Positions 6,923-15,233 of a stretch of DNA of 36,163 nt are shown piece by piece. The DNA is taken from assembly GCA_036804525.1 (NCBI GenBank), contig DAIRSE010000020.1, forward strand, positions 1 to 36,163, in the 5' to 3' direction. The notes under the pieces were generated by a model that was not told the DNA's origin, searched no databases, and saw only the letters and a program-made list of their open reading frames with translations. This DNA is from JBFLVT01 sp036804525 (GTDB lineage Bacteria; Bacillota; Desulfotomaculia; Desulfotomaculales; JASEER01). The first letter of the stretch is position 1, and every line of letters begins with the position of its first letter. A program made the position numbers and the translations under genes.

Positions 6923-7189
6923 GTGGAATGGAAAGTCATTCTGCTCAGTCTGTTGGGATTAGCGGGATTATACCTGATCGGCTCGTTTTTCGTAACCCCT
7001 TTCAAGTACCTGTGCCGTCTGTTTGGCTATGTTGTTATGGGGGCAGTTTTACTGGCTTTGATCAATATCGGGGGGTCGGTGTTTGATTTTCACATCGCCG
7101 TCAACCCGGTGACCGTTTTGACGGCGGGCTTCCTCCAGATCCCGGGGGTGCTGCTGCTCATCCTCGCCAAGCTGCTGCTAGGTCAGTAA
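6923..7189 (+). CDS. bofA: BofA-family pro-sigma-K processing inhibitor
   Basis: BofA sits in the outer forespore membrane with SpoIVFA. It restrains the SpoIVFB protease until the forespore checkpoint signal arrives. The protein (88 aa from this start) is nearly all hydrophobic, with three membrane segments. The C-terminal VNPVTVLTAGFLQIPGVLLLILAKLLL matches the BofA signature region (read in parts). Start choice: GTG 6923 lies 8 nt after GGGAGG (6909-6914), whereas GTG 6914 and ATG 6917 are too close to it. Location directly after recR mirrors Bacillus. Another marker of a sporulating host. Confidence 0.9.
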   Translation: MEWKVILLSLLGLAGLYLIGSFFVTPFKYLCRLFGYVVMGAVLLALINIGGSVFDFHIAVNPVTVLTAGFLQIPGVLLLILAKLLLGQ

Positions 7190-7302
7190 GCAGTCGTCAG
7201 GCAGCGGTCGTCGGGAAGTATCGGCGTTGGCAGGCACTGTATTTTCCGGCAGGTAGCAGCTAGACAGTGGGCCGAACCAGAGTCACAGAGAGTGGGACTG
7301 AC

Positions 7303-7337
7303 AGAAGAGAATCCAGTATTTGGCCGGGTTCTCTTCT
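7303..7337 (+). terminator. Hairpin after bofA, possible terminator
   Basis: A 12-bp stem (7303-7314 with 7326-7337, one G-U) closes an 11-nt loop. The following T-run is poor, so termination would be weak. It may end the dnaX-ybaB-recR-bofA transcript. Confidence 0.5.
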
Positions 7338-7343
7338 TATGTT

Positions 7344-7377
7344 CTCGTAGGAATTCCCGAACGTGAATTCCTACGAG
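7344..7377. repeat. Perfect 13-bp inverted repeat with 8-nt loop
   Basis: The arms at 7344-7356 and 7365-7377 (CTCGTAGGAATTC and its complement) are perfectly paired. No T-run follows on either strand. It lies between bofA and hdrC and could be an operator, a cruciform or a second hairpin for transcript ends. Confidence 0.65.
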
Positions 7378-7699
7378 TCTAAAGACCGATGACTGACTAC
7401 TGATTTGGGATACGTTTCACATCACAAGCAGACCGCTAGCAACGATATTTCTACCATTTACCGCCGTTTGATAGAACGCTGTTGCACCTCGGCTTACTAT
7501 GAGCATGAAGAGAAAATCTTTCACCGGCCCATTATTACAAAAACCCTGTTAGCTTCTTGCCTAACGCATACTAACAACCTCAGCAACGTTCCTAAGCCGC
7601 TAGTTCCCACCAATGAGAAGGACCGGATGTGGACGGCGGCTTTTTTGGTCGGGCTGAAAGTCAGAATAATCTGAAATCACTGACAGGAGGTAGGCGGAT
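7378..7699. other. Intergenic region before hdrC
   Basis: I see no convincing gene here. One 89-codon reading frame (7405-7674) is open but begins at TTG without a ribosome binding site, resembles nothing I know and is AT-rich. The stretch presumably holds the promoter of the hdr genes. A short palindrome TCAGA-4-TCTGA (7661-7674) sits 26 bp before hdrC and could be regulatory. Confidence 0.4.
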
Positions 7700-8266
7700 A
7701 TGGTAGTGGTGTGCGGCCAACCGGGGTTAGAGCAGGACCATCGGTTTCTTGATGAGGTTAAACAGCGAAGCGGTCAGGCCCTGGATAGATGTTTCCAATG
7801 CCAGAAGTGCGCATCCGGTTGTCTCTTGGCCGATTATGCCGATTACGCGCCTAACCAGATTGTAAGGATGGTCCAGTTCGGCCTCCGCGACAAGGTCCTG
7901 CGCAGTTCAGCGATATGGCTGTGCTCGTCATGCCAGACCTGTGGGGCCCGTTGCCCTAACGGCATTGACCTGTCGGCCGTTATGGACTGCCTTAAAGAAA
8001 TGGCCGTAGCGGCAGGGATTGGCGAAAGGGAGCATGCGGCCTTGTTTCACAAGATTTTCCTTAACGAGATTGCCCACCGCGGGCGAGTAAACGAGGCCCT
8101 GGTGCTGGCGAAGTACAAGTTGAGGACCCACGAGTTGCTGGCTGATCTGCCCCTGGGCTTCAGCCTGTTCAGGAAGGGCAAGTTGCCGTTATTCTCAACC
8201 CGGGTCAAGGACAGGGACGGCCTCAGCCGGATCTTCGAACGCGCCGCCCAGTACAAACCCGCCTAA
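7700..8266 (+). CDS. hdrC: HdrC-like heterodisulfide reductase iron-sulfur subunit
   Basis: HdrC-type subunits carry two [4Fe-4S] clusters and pass electrons between HdrA and the catalytic HdrB. The 188-aa protein has two clear cluster motifs: Cys31, 34, 37, 41 (CFQCQKCASGC) and Cys75, 78, 81, 85 (CSSCQTCGARC). The usual helical region NQIVRMVQFG lies between them. No membrane segment is seen, so it is the soluble HdrABC type. The ATG at 7700 follows ACAGGAGGT (7681-7689). hdrB and hdrA are next. The physiological disulfide is unknown; non-methanogenic Firmicutes use Hdr-like complexes with unidentified thiols. Confidence 0.92.
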   Translation: MVVVCGQPGLEQDHRFLDEVKQRSGQALDRCFQCQKCASGCLLADYADYAPNQIVRMVQFGLRDKVLRSSAIWLCSSCQTCGARCPNGIDLSAVMDCLKEMAVAAGIGEREHAALFHKIFLNEIAHRGRVNEALVLAKYKLRTHELLADLPLGFSLFRKGKLPLFSTRVKDRDGLSRIFERAAQYKPA

Positions 8267-8268
8267 AT

Positions 8269-8296
8269 GGCTTTAAGTATCAGGCTGTAAGCATCA
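8269..8296. repeat. Degenerate 14-nt tandem repeat between hdrC and hdrB
   Basis: Two 14-nt units, 8269-8282 and 8283-8296, match at 12 of 14 positions (GGCTTTAAGTATCA and GGCTGTAAGCATCA). They start 2 bp after the hdrC stop codon. Confidence 0.7.
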
Positions 8297-8393
8297 GGAT
8301 TTGGGGTTCGGCTCCGATCTTAACGCCTTGTCACGACTTATTGAAAACCTACTGTACAAGGCCCTAAGTGGTCTTAAAGAGGTGTCATCTGTT

Positions 8394-9242
8394 GTGAAGG
8401 TTTCCTTCTACCCCGGATGTTCGCTGGAGTCCACGGCGAGGGAGTACAGCGCGTCTTCAAGGGCCGTCTGTGAGGCTCTGAAGGTCGAACTGAAGGAAAT
8501 AAAAGACTGGAACTGCTGCGGCGCTACCTCGGTGCACAGCTTGAACTCCGCGCTGGCCCTTGCCCTGCCGGCCCGCAACCTTGCCCTGGCCCGGGACGAG
8601 GGTCGCGCCGTCGTTACGCCGTGTGCGGCCTGTTACAGCCGCCTGCGCCTGGCACAGCACACCCTGCGCCGCGATAAGGAAAAGCGCAGAGCGACGGAAG
8701 AAGTCCTGGGGCTTCCTCTCGGACGGCTCGTCGAAGTGTGGTCCCTGTTGGAGCTAATTACTGAGCAAATCGGGTTGGACCAGGTTGCCGGCCGAGTCAG
8801 GCAGCCGCTTAACGGCCTTAAGGTCGCCTGCTACTACGGTTGCCTGCTGGTAAGGCCGGCACAGGTGACCGGTATGGGCAGACCCGAGGATCCCCGCTGG
8901 CTTGACGACCTGATGTCCTGCCTTGGAGCAGAGGTTAAGCCCTGGTCATTCAAAACGGACTGCTGTGGGGCCAGCCACGCCATTACCAACCCTGATGTAG
9001 CCCGGGGGCTTGTCGGACGCCTGCTGGATATGGCAGGGGAGGCCGGGGCCGAAGCCCTGGTTACAGCCTGCCCTCTTTGCCAGACCAACCTTGAGACACA
9101 AAGGCCCAGGGACAACGGCCGTCCGAGCTTCTATTTCACCGAGCTGATGGGTTTGGCCTTTGGTCTTCCCGAGGCCCGGAATTGGCTAAGGAAACACCTC
9201 ATCGATCCGGCGCCTCTGTTAGTCAGACTTGGACTGATTTAA
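8394..9242 (+). CDS. hdrB: HdrB-like heterodisulfide reductase catalytic subunit
   Basis: HdrB carries the CCG-domain clusters at which disulfides are reduced or formed. The 282-aa product has two CCG domains: Cys9, Cys41-Cys42 and Cys77/Cys80 in the first, and YYGC, DCCG and CPLC in the second. This matches the duplicated CX(n)CCGX(n)CXXC pattern. The start is GTG 8394, 9 nt after AGAGGTG (8378-8384), giving an N-terminus MKVSFYPGCSLE that fits the family. The ORF extends in frame to 8301, but that part is low-complexity leader. It lies between hdrC and hdrA. Confidence 0.93.
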   Translation: MKVSFYPGCSLESTAREYSASSRAVCEALKVELKEIKDWNCCGATSVHSLNSALALALPARNLALARDEGRAVVTPCAACYSRLRLAQHTLRRDKEKRRATEEVLGLPLGRLVEVWSLLELITEQIGLDQVAGRVRQPLNGLKVACYYGCLLVRPAQVTGMGRPEDPRWLDDLMSCLGAEVKPWSFKTDCCGASHAITNPDVARGLVGRLLDMAGEAGAEALVTACPLCQTNLETQRPRDNGRPSFYFTELMGLAFGLPEARNWLRKHLIDPAPLLVRLGLI

Positions 9243-9244
9243 AA

Positions 9245-9312
9245 ACGAAGGACGAAAGACATAAGACATAAGATGTAAGACGTAAATCGTGAGTCTTAAG
9301 TCCTGAGTCCTA
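9245..9312. repeat. Slipping low-complexity repeat between hdrB and hdrA
   Basis: About 68 bp consist of overlapping variants of AAGACATAAGAC, GTAAGACGTAA and AGTCTTAAGTCCTGAGTCC. It starts 3 bp after the hdrB stop and ends just before the hdrA leader. No function is apparent. Confidence 0.65.
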
Positions 9313-9345
9313 CTTTAAATGACCGTTACGGAGGAGGTTGGGGCC

Positions 9346-12300
9346 GTGACCCGGGACGACAAAACGAAAGGGCTTGTGGGCGCGGTACTGGTGGTCGGAG
9401 CCGGAGTTGGCGGCATACAAGCGGCCCTCGACCTGGCTAACGCCGGGTTCCGGGTCTATCTGGTTGAGCGTCAGCCGGCGATCGGGGGACGGATGGCCCA
9501 GCTCGACAAGACTTTTCCCACCAACGACTGCTCGATGTGCACGCTGGCCCCCCGGCTGGTGGAGTGCAGCCGCCACCCCAACATCACGATCATGCCCTGC
9601 GCCGAGGTCCGCGAGGTGACGGGAGAGGTAGGGGATTTCACGGTACGGGTACGCTTGCATGCCCGGTACGTAGATACTGACAAGTGCAAGGGTTGCGGAG
9701 ATTGTGAAGAGGTCTGCCCGATTTCGGTAAGGGATGCCTTCAACGAGGGGTTGAGCCTGCACAAGGCCATCTATCGCCCCTATCCCCAGGCCTTCCCGAA
9801 TGCCTTTGTCATCGACATGGAAAAGTGCCCCGAATGTGTTGAGTGCCAGGAGGCCTGCCTCGCCGGAGCCATTGATCCGTTGATGTGGGATAAAGATCTG
9901 CTGCTGAGAGTAGGAGCCATCATTATCAGTACCGGATATGACCTGTTTGATCCTGAAAAAAGAGGGGAGTATGGTTTCGGGCTATATTCCAACGTCGTTA
10001 CTTCTCTCCAGTTTGAACGCATGTTAAGCGCCTCGGGACCTTTCGGCGGTCATCTGCAGCGGCCCTCGGACGGGAAACCTCCAAAACGCATTGCCTTTAT
10101 CCAGTGCGTGGGTTCTCGTGACGTGTCAGGCGGTCTTGAGTATTGCTCCGCCGTATGCTGCATGTATACGGCCAAACAGGCCGTTGTTGCTTTGGAACAC
10201 GTACCGGGGGCGGAAATCACCGTTTTTTGCATCGACGTGCGGGCCCACGGGAAAGACTTTGAACGCTACCACGGACGCGCACAGAGGCAAGGCGTTCGCT
10301 ACGTACGGAGCATGGTTTCATCGGTCAAAGAGTTGCAGGAGAGTAAAAACCTCCGCCTCCGCTACAGGGATGCTGACGGGCGCTTCAGGGAAGAGGACTT
10401 TGACCTTGTCGTCCTTGCTCTGGGGATAGTTCCGTCTGAGGGAACTGGGAAGCTGGCCTCGATCATGGGCGTTGATTTAAACCGTTACGGGTTTATCCGT
10501 TCCTGGGAACTCTATCCCGGATTGACCTCGCGGGCTGGGATCTTTGCCGGCGGGGCCGTCTACGGTCCCCGGGACATCCCGGAAACAGTTATCGACGCCG
10601 GCGCAGCAGCGGCCAACGCGGCCCGTGTGCTCGCCGCCGCCAGAGGGTCCCGGGCTGTAAGCAAACAATATCCCCCCGAACGTAACGTTAACGGCGAAGC
10701 CCCCAGGATAGGGGTTTTTGTTTGCCGCTGCGGCGTCAACATCGGCGGTGTGGTCGACGTCCCCGCGGTCGTGGAACGGTCCCGTTGTTTGGGCGACGTT
10801 GTCCTGGCCGAGGAGTTTATGTTTGCCTGCGCCCAGGACAGCATCCGGCATATCGCCTCAAGGATCAAAGAACACGGGCTTAACAGGGTGGTAGTGGCCT
10901 CCTGCACGCCGCGGACGCACGCCCCGCTTTTCCAGGACAGTCTGCGCGAGGCCGGCTTAAACCCTTATCTGTACGAGCATGTCAACATCCGCGAGCACGT
11001 TTCCTGGGTCCACCGGCTTTTCCCCCAAGAGGCCACGGAGAAAGCCGCGAGCCTGGTGGCGATGGGCGTGGCCAAAGCCCGGCTGCTTAAACCGCAGGCG
11101 GTTACGGACACGCCCATCGTCAAGCGTGCCCTGGTTATCGGGGGCGGCCTGGCCGGAATGACCGCAGCCCTGGCTATCGCCGATCAGGGTTTCCCGGTTA
11201 CCCTGGTGGAGAGGGAGGCCCTGCTCGGCGGCAATGCCAGGCGGCTGGGGAGGACACTGGACGGGGCGGAAATTCACGGTTTCCTGGATGAGTTCATCGC
11301 CCGGCTTGAGCATCACCAGTTAGTTGAGGTATGTACCGGGACGGAGGTTGTGGCAGTCAAAGGCTACGTCGGTAATTACCGCAGCACGCTCAAGTTCGGC
11401 AACGCCGAGCGGGAGATCGATCACGGGGTGGTCGTTATCGCGACGGGTGCGGAGGAATACCGCCCGCGGGAGTACCTGTACGGGGAGCACCCCAATGTCC
11501 TGACGCAAAGCGAACTGGAAAGGCGCCTGGAGATCGGGCTCCCTCCTGGTGTCAAGAGTGTGGTCATGATCCAGTGCGTAGGCTCGCGGACCGAAGACCG
11601 CCCGTACTGCAGCAGGGTGTGCTGCGGCCAAGCCGTGAAAAACGCCCTGCGCATCAAGGAACTCTCCCCGCAGACCAAAGTTTATATCCTTTACCGCGAC
11701 ATGCGGACCTACGGCTTCCAGGAACAGTTTTACCGGGCGGCCAGGGAACGGGGCGTGATTTTCATCCGCTACGAGCCCGACGACTTGCCGGTTGTGGAGG
11801 CCGGACGAGATGGCCTCTTTGTCCGGGTAACTGATCCGGTGCTTGGGGAAAGGCTTGTCCTGGAAGCCGACGTCCTGGCCCTCAGTACGGCCATCGTGCC
11901 GCGGGGGGACAATAAGGCTGTGGCTCAGCTCTTCAGGCTCCCGCTGAACGCCGACGGTTTCTTTGCCGAAGCACACGTAAAGCTGCGCCCGGTAGACTTC
12001 GCCGGCGACGGCATTTACCTCTGCGGCCTGGCCCATGCACCCAAGATGCTCGCCGAGTCCCTGGCCCAGGCTCAAGCCGCGGCCATGCGCGCCGTCACCC
12101 TGCTGGCCAGGGAGAGTTTGCAGGGTCAGGGCAACGTGGTCAGGGTCGACCCGGACAGGTGCAGCGGGTGCGGGATATGTGTGGAGGTCTGTCCCTATAA
12201 GGCGCGGGAAATCGATGCCGGGCAAAGGATCGCTGCTGTTAACGAAGCGAGCTGCAGGGGCTGCGGCACCTGTGCCGCGGCCTGCCCGAGCGGCGCCTGC

Positions 12301-12366
12301 CGGCAGGAGGGTTTCGAAGACACGCAACTTTACGCTATGATTGAGGCGGCACTTAATTGGTCGTAA
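9346..12366 (+). CDS. hdrA: Double-length HdrA-like FAD/iron-sulfur protein
   Basis: HdrA is the FAD-containing hub of heterodisulfide reductase complexes. At 1006 aa this is about twice a simple HdrA, and it looks like two HdrA modules. Module 1 (1-440) has a dinucleotide fold (GAGVGG, 18-23), a TFPTNDCSMC motif (56-65) and two ferredoxin clusters (Cys114, 117, 120, 124 and Cys161, 164, 167, 171). Module 2 starts near residue 450 with the typical HdrA N-terminus (GVFVCRCGVNIGG), followed by a second FAD fold (GGGLAGM, about 598) and two C-terminal [4Fe-4S] motifs (about 940 and 970). Start GTG 9346 lies 8 nt after GGAGGAGG (9330-9337), better than ATG 9319. Fused HdrA forms are linked to flavin-based bifurcation, but I did not verify bifurcating residues. 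Confidence 0.93.
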   Translation: MTRDDKTKGLVGAVLVVGAGVGGIQAALDLANAGFRVYLVERQPAIGGRMAQLDKTFPTNDCSMCTLAPRLVECSRHPNITIMPCAEVREVTGEVGDFTVRVRLHARYVDTDKCKGCGDCEEVCPISVRDAFNEGLSLHKAIYRPYPQAFPNAFVIDMEKCPECVECQEACLAGAIDPLMWDKDLLLRVGAIIISTGYDLFDPEKRGEYGFGLYSNVVTSLQFERMLSASGPFGGHLQRPSDGKPPKRIAFIQCVGSRDVSGGLEYCSAVCCMYTAKQAVVALEHVPGAEITVFCIDVRAHGKDFERYHGRAQRQGVRYVRSMVSSVKELQESKNLRLRYRDADGRFREEDFDLVVLALGIVPSEGTGKLASIMGVDLNRYGFIRSWELYPGLTSRAGIFAGGAVYGPRDIPETVIDAGAAAANAARVLAAARGSRAVSKQYPPERNVNGEAPRIGVFVCRCGVNIGGVVDVPAVVERSRCLGDVVLAEEFMFACAQDSIRHIASRIKEHGLNRVVVASCTPRTHAPLFQDSLREAGLNPYLYEHVNIREHVSWVHRLFPQEATEKAASLVAMGVAKARLLKPQAVTDTPIVKRALVIGGGLAGMTAALAIADQGFPVTLVEREALLGGNARRLGRTLDGAEIHGFLDEFIARLEHHQLVEVCTGTEVVAVKGYVGNYRSTLKFGNAEREIDHGVVVIATGAEEYRPREYLYGEHPNVLTQSELERRLEIGLPPGVKSVVMIQCVGSRTEDRPYCSRVCCGQAVKNALRIKELSPQTKVYILYRDMRTYGFQEQFYRAARERGVIFIRYEPDDLPVVEAGRDGLFVRVTDPVLGERLVLEADVLALSTAIVPRGDNKAVAQLFRLPLNADGFFAEAHVKLRPVDFAGDGIYLCGLAHAPKMLAESLAQAQAAAMRAVTLLARESLQGQGNVVRVDPDRCSGCGICVEVCPYKAREIDAGQRIAAVNEASCRGCGTCAAACPSGACRQEGFEDTQLYAMIEAALNWS

Positions 12367-12388
12367 GTCGTAAGTCGTAGGTCGTACG
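12361..12388. repeat. 7-nt tandem repeat overlapping the hdrA stop codon
   Basis: Four 7-nt units (TCGTAAG twice, TCGTAGG, TCGTACG) run from 12361. The TAA stop of hdrA (12364-12366) lies inside the first unit, so the repeat reaches into the gene end. Confidence 0.8.
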
Positions 12389-12550
12389 GCGAGCGGCGAC
12401 TGTGTACTCTGATGACTGACAAAGTTCAGGGTGGGGAAGATTATACAAGAGCCTTCAGTGGAGAGCGTTCTCTGGCTATTCTTGGGAACAAGGCTCAATT
12501 CACGGTTTTCCAGCTTGAATTTGGTATCCAGAATACAACTGCCAGGATTA

Positions 12551-12580
12551 TTGACGGAAGCCATCGAATTGAAGTACTAT
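12551..12580 (+). promoter_or_regulatory. Candidate sigma-A promoter for the P-loop/kor operon
   Basis: TTGACG (12551-12556), an 18-nt spacer and TACTAT (12575-12580) resemble a sigma-A promoter (5/6 and 4/6 matches). It lies 29 bp before the likely start of the P-loop gene and would give a short leader. Confidence 0.4.
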
Positions 12581-12608
12581 AAGGGACAAATTCCCTGAAG
12601 AGGTGTGA

Positions 12609-13280
12609 CTGAGCATTCCGGACCGCATCGTTGAAGCTTACGTCGGCGAGTATGCCAGCGGTAAGAGCGAGGTAGCGGTCAACAGGGCTATAGAGCTGGC
12701 CGGCCAAGGCAGGCAGGTTACCCTGGTCGATCTGGATATCGTGGAGCCCTGCTATACCTTGCGACCTATCCAGGAGGAACTGGAGCAGCTGGGAGTCAGG
12801 GTGATTGCCTGGTCGACGCGGGATACCACCGGCCTGGGGGAAACGGGTACGCCGCTCAAGCCGGCGGCCAGGTGGGCGTTACGCCGTCCCGGGGACATTA
12901 TCTTTGATGTGGGCTATGGAGTTGAGGGCTCCAGGACGCTGAACCTCGTGGAGGGGGTTGGGCAGGAGTCCTCTTTTCAAGTTTTGGCCGTCATCAATGC
13001 CAGCCGTCCGATGACCTCTACGGTCGACGACATCGTTAACCACGTACGGGCGATGGGCAGAATCGACGGACTGGTCAATAACACCCATTTGGCCGAGGAA
13101 ACCACGGTAGAAGTTGTCGAGGAAGGCTCCCGGATAGTCAGCGAGGCCGCCCGGATTTTAGGCATCCCTGTTGTTGCTACAACAGCGGTCGAGCCCATAG
13201 CAAAACAAATCGGGTCGCGAGACGGCCAGGGGATTCCTGTCCGCGCGCTAAGGCGCTTCATGCCCCGCAGCTTTTGGTAA
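12609..13280 (+). CDS. P-loop nucleotide-binding protein (MinD/CobQ-like), CTG start
   Basis: The 223-aa product has a Walker A motif GEYASGKS (13-20), then LVDLDIVEP (39-47), typical of SIMIBI-class ATPases of the MinD/CobQ/ParA type. No ATG, GTG or TTG exists in frame between the upstream stop (12606) and 12741, yet the P-loop lies in that stretch. Starting at 12741 would delete it. CTG 12609, 5 nt after AAGAGG (12598-12603), gives MSIPDRIVEAYVGEYASGKS, a natural N-terminus; ATT 12615 is an alternative. The gene lies 23 bp before korA, so it likely acts with the Kor or Hdr enzymes, perhaps in cofactor or cluster handling. That role is inference. Confidence 0.85.
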   Translation: MSIPDRIVEAYVGEYASGKSEVAVNRAIELAGQGRQVTLVDLDIVEPCYTLRPIQEELEQLGVRVIAWSTRDTTGLGETGTPLKPAARWALRRPGDIIFDVGYGVEGSRTLNLVEGVGQESSFQVLAVINASRPMTSTVDDIVNHVRAMGRIDGLVNNTHLAEETTVEVVEEGSRIVSEAARILGIPVVATTAVEPIAKQIGSRDGQGIPVRALRRFMPRSFW

Positions 13281-13303
13281 AAAAGAGGTAGGAGGTGTAA
13301 AGA

Positions 13304-14398
13304 GTGGCTGCAGACACCCCGATTACCGGGGAAAAGCGTGTTTTCATGACGGGCAACGAGGTGGTTGCCTGGGCCGCCCTGGCGGCCAAAGCCGAGATTA
13401 TGTACGGCTATCCGATCACGCCCCAGAACGAAATCATGCATTACTGGACCCGCCTGGCGCCCAAGTACGGTAAACGTTTCTTGCAGACAGAGGATGAACT
13501 TTCGGCCGGCTTCACGACGATCGGCGGAGTGATGGCCGGACTGCGAGCCTTTACAGCCACGGCGGGGCCCGGCAACGTGCTGATGCAGGAGCCTATTTCC
13601 ATGGCCGAAGCCATGCGCCTGCCTCTCGTCGCCGTCATTATGCAGCGCGGGGGTCCTTCGACAGGCACGGTGATCTACTCCCAGCAGGAAGTTACGCTCA
13701 CCACGTTGGGAGGTAACGGCGAAGGACTGCGAGTGGTGTATTCGACTGCTACGCACCAGGAACTGTACGATTACACCATCAAGGCCTTCAATACCGCCTG
13801 GCGTTACCGTTTTCCGACGTTTGTCCTTGCCGACGGTTACCAGGGGAAGATGAGAGAACCTCTTACGATCTATGATCCCGCGGCGCGCGGGATGGAGTTC
13901 GTCGCGCCCGAGCCCTTCTTGGGCAAACCGGGAACCCCGGGCGAGGACCGTCCTCCGGCGCACTACCGCAATACCTACAACGTCGAGGACGAACTGTACG
14001 AAGTAGTCATGCAGCACATCCAGGACTTCGACCGGATGACGCCCGAAGTCGTGGAATGGGAGGAAAAGGGCACGGAGTCTCCCGACCTGACCATCATCGC
14101 CCACGGGGTAGTGGCCCGGGCCGTTAGGCAGGCTGCGGAACGGCTCCGGTCGGAGGGACTAAACGTGGGTTATTTCCGCCCGATCACCCTGCGCCCTCTG
14201 CCGGTCAAGGCGCTTCAGGAACTGGCGGGGCGGTCGAAGAAGTTTCTGGTGGTGGAGTCGGCATACGGCCAGTTGGCGCGGCTTCTGCGTGACGCCCTTT
14301 ACGAGCATCCTGTCGAGATGTTGACACACTTTAAGCCCGGGGTGGGCATTACCCCGGAAGAGGTTGTCGCCCGGTCACGAGAAATCCTATCCAAATAG
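13304..14398 (+). CDS. korA: 2-oxoacid:ferredoxin oxidoreductase alpha subunit
   Basis: The alpha subunit of a ferredoxin-dependent 2-oxoacid oxidoreductase (2-oxoglutarate or branched-chain type), which oxidatively decarboxylates a 2-oxoacid to an acyl-CoA or runs in reverse. The 364-aa protein has the pyrimidine-binding domain (GNEVVAWAALAAKAEIMYGYPITPQNE, read in two pieces) and the AGPGNVLMQEPI loop. A C-terminal transketolase-type domain contains YFRPITLRPLP. There is no fused gamma domain. The GTG start at 13304 follows AGGAGGTG (13290-13297). korB, korC and korD follow in order. Substrate is not decided by sequence alone; korA is used as the generic symbol. Confidence 0.9.
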   Translation: MAADTPITGEKRVFMTGNEVVAWAALAAKAEIMYGYPITPQNEIMHYWTRLAPKYGKRFLQTEDELSAGFTTIGGVMAGLRAFTATAGPGNVLMQEPISMAEAMRLPLVAVIMQRGGPSTGTVIYSQQEVTLTTLGGNGEGLRVVYSTATHQELYDYTIKAFNTAWRYRFPTFVLADGYQGKMREPLTIYDPAARGMEFVAPEPFLGKPGTPGEDRPPAHYRNTYNVEDELYEVVMQHIQDFDRMTPEVVEWEEKGTESPDLTIIAHGVVARAVRQAAERLRSEGLNVGYFRPITLRPLPVKALQELAGRSKKFLVVESAYGQLARLLRDALYEHPVEMLTHFKPGVGITPEEVVARSREILSK

Positions 14399-14462
14399 CC
14401 GTTTACAAATACAGGACTTGGCCCGGCGGTTGTTGCCGGTCCGGTGGAGGGGAGAGAGAGCC

Positions 14463-15233
14463 ATGGCAATGTTGCAGCCCGCTTTGCCCAAGAGCTGGCG
14501 GAGGGAGAGCAAGCCGCACAAGTTCTGCCCGGGGTGCGGCCACGGCATAGCCCTACGGGCCCTAGGGCAGGCTATAGATCAACTGGGCATCCAGGATCGG
14601 GCCATTTTCGGCTGCGATATCGGTTGCAGCCTTTTGGCCTGGGATTTCTTCAACGTCGATACCGTTCAGACCCATCACGGGCGCACGGTGCCGGTGGTCA
14701 CCGGCGTCAAACGGGCAAGGCCGGAACTGATCTGTGTGGCCTATATGGGCGACGGCGGGGGCTATGCCATCGGATCCCAGCACCTCGTCAACGCGGCCGC
14801 CCGGAACGAAAACATTACCGTAATTCTGATCAACAATACGCAGTACGGAATGACCGGCGGCCAGATGGCGCCGACCACCCTCCCCGGGCAGAAGACCGAA
14901 ACCACGCCTTACGGCCGCGACCCGCTGCTTACCGGCCCGCCTTTCCAGGGCCCGGAGATGGTCGCCGCAGTGACGCCGGAGGGAGCCTACGTTGCCAGAG
15001 GTACCGTCGGCAAAGTGCGGCAGCTTCAGAAAATGATGGTCCGTGCCCTGCAAAACCAGATGGAGGGCAGGGGTTTTTCGTTTATCGAAGTTCTGTCCAC
15101 CTGTCCGACCAACTGGCGGACGAATGCCCAGGAAACCTGGGCCTTCCTCGAGGAAAAAATGCCGAAGTTCTTTAATATTGGAGAGATCAAGATACCTGTT
15201 GCCGAAGGGGATGAAGATGGCCAAACCAGTTAG
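14463..15233 (+). CDS. korB: 2-oxoacid:ferredoxin oxidoreductase beta subunit (TPP-binding)
   Basis: The beta subunit binds thiamine pyrophosphate and the catalytic iron-sulfur cluster. The 256-aa protein shows FCPGCGHG (about 19-26), GCDIGCS, and the TPP motif GDGGGYAIG followed by NN about 25 residues later (VILINNTQYGMTGGQ). The start is ATG 14463, 10 nt after GGAGGGG (14446-14452). The open frame runs back to 14364 but that part overlaps korA and lacks family similarity. It overlaps korC by 17 nt, indicating translational coupling. Confidence 0.93.
   Translation: MAMLQPALPKSWRRESKPHKFCPGCGHGIALRALGQAIDQLGIQDRAIFGCDIGCSLLAWDFFNVDTVQTHHGRTVPVVTGVKRARPELICVAYMGDGGGYAIGSQHLVNAAARNENITVILINNTQYGMTGGQMAPTTLPGQKTETTPYGRDPLLTGPPFQGPEMVAAVTPEGAYVARGTVGKVRQLQKMMVRALQNQMEGRGFSFIEVLSTCPTNWRTNAQETWAFLEEKMPKFFNIGEIKIPVAEGDEDGQTS

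Noticed and set aside
7235..7337. Possible riboswitch or T-box (CACTGT...ACAGTG stem followed by a terminator-like hairpin)
   Set aside because: No T-box (TGGNACC) or known aptamer core was present, and no gene follows in suitable distance.
7405..7674. 89-codon open frame between bofA and hdrC
   Set aside because: TTG start without ribosome binding site, no recognisable family, and composition unlike coding DNA nearby; treated as intergenic.
6236..12388. CRISPR array
   Set aside because: The tandem units are short, degenerate and without spacers; no cas genes are in the window.
11320..12564. 414-codon minus-strand frame over the end of hdrA
   Set aside because: Antisense to a clear HdrA domain with ferredoxin motifs; long frames are expected opposite GC-rich genes.
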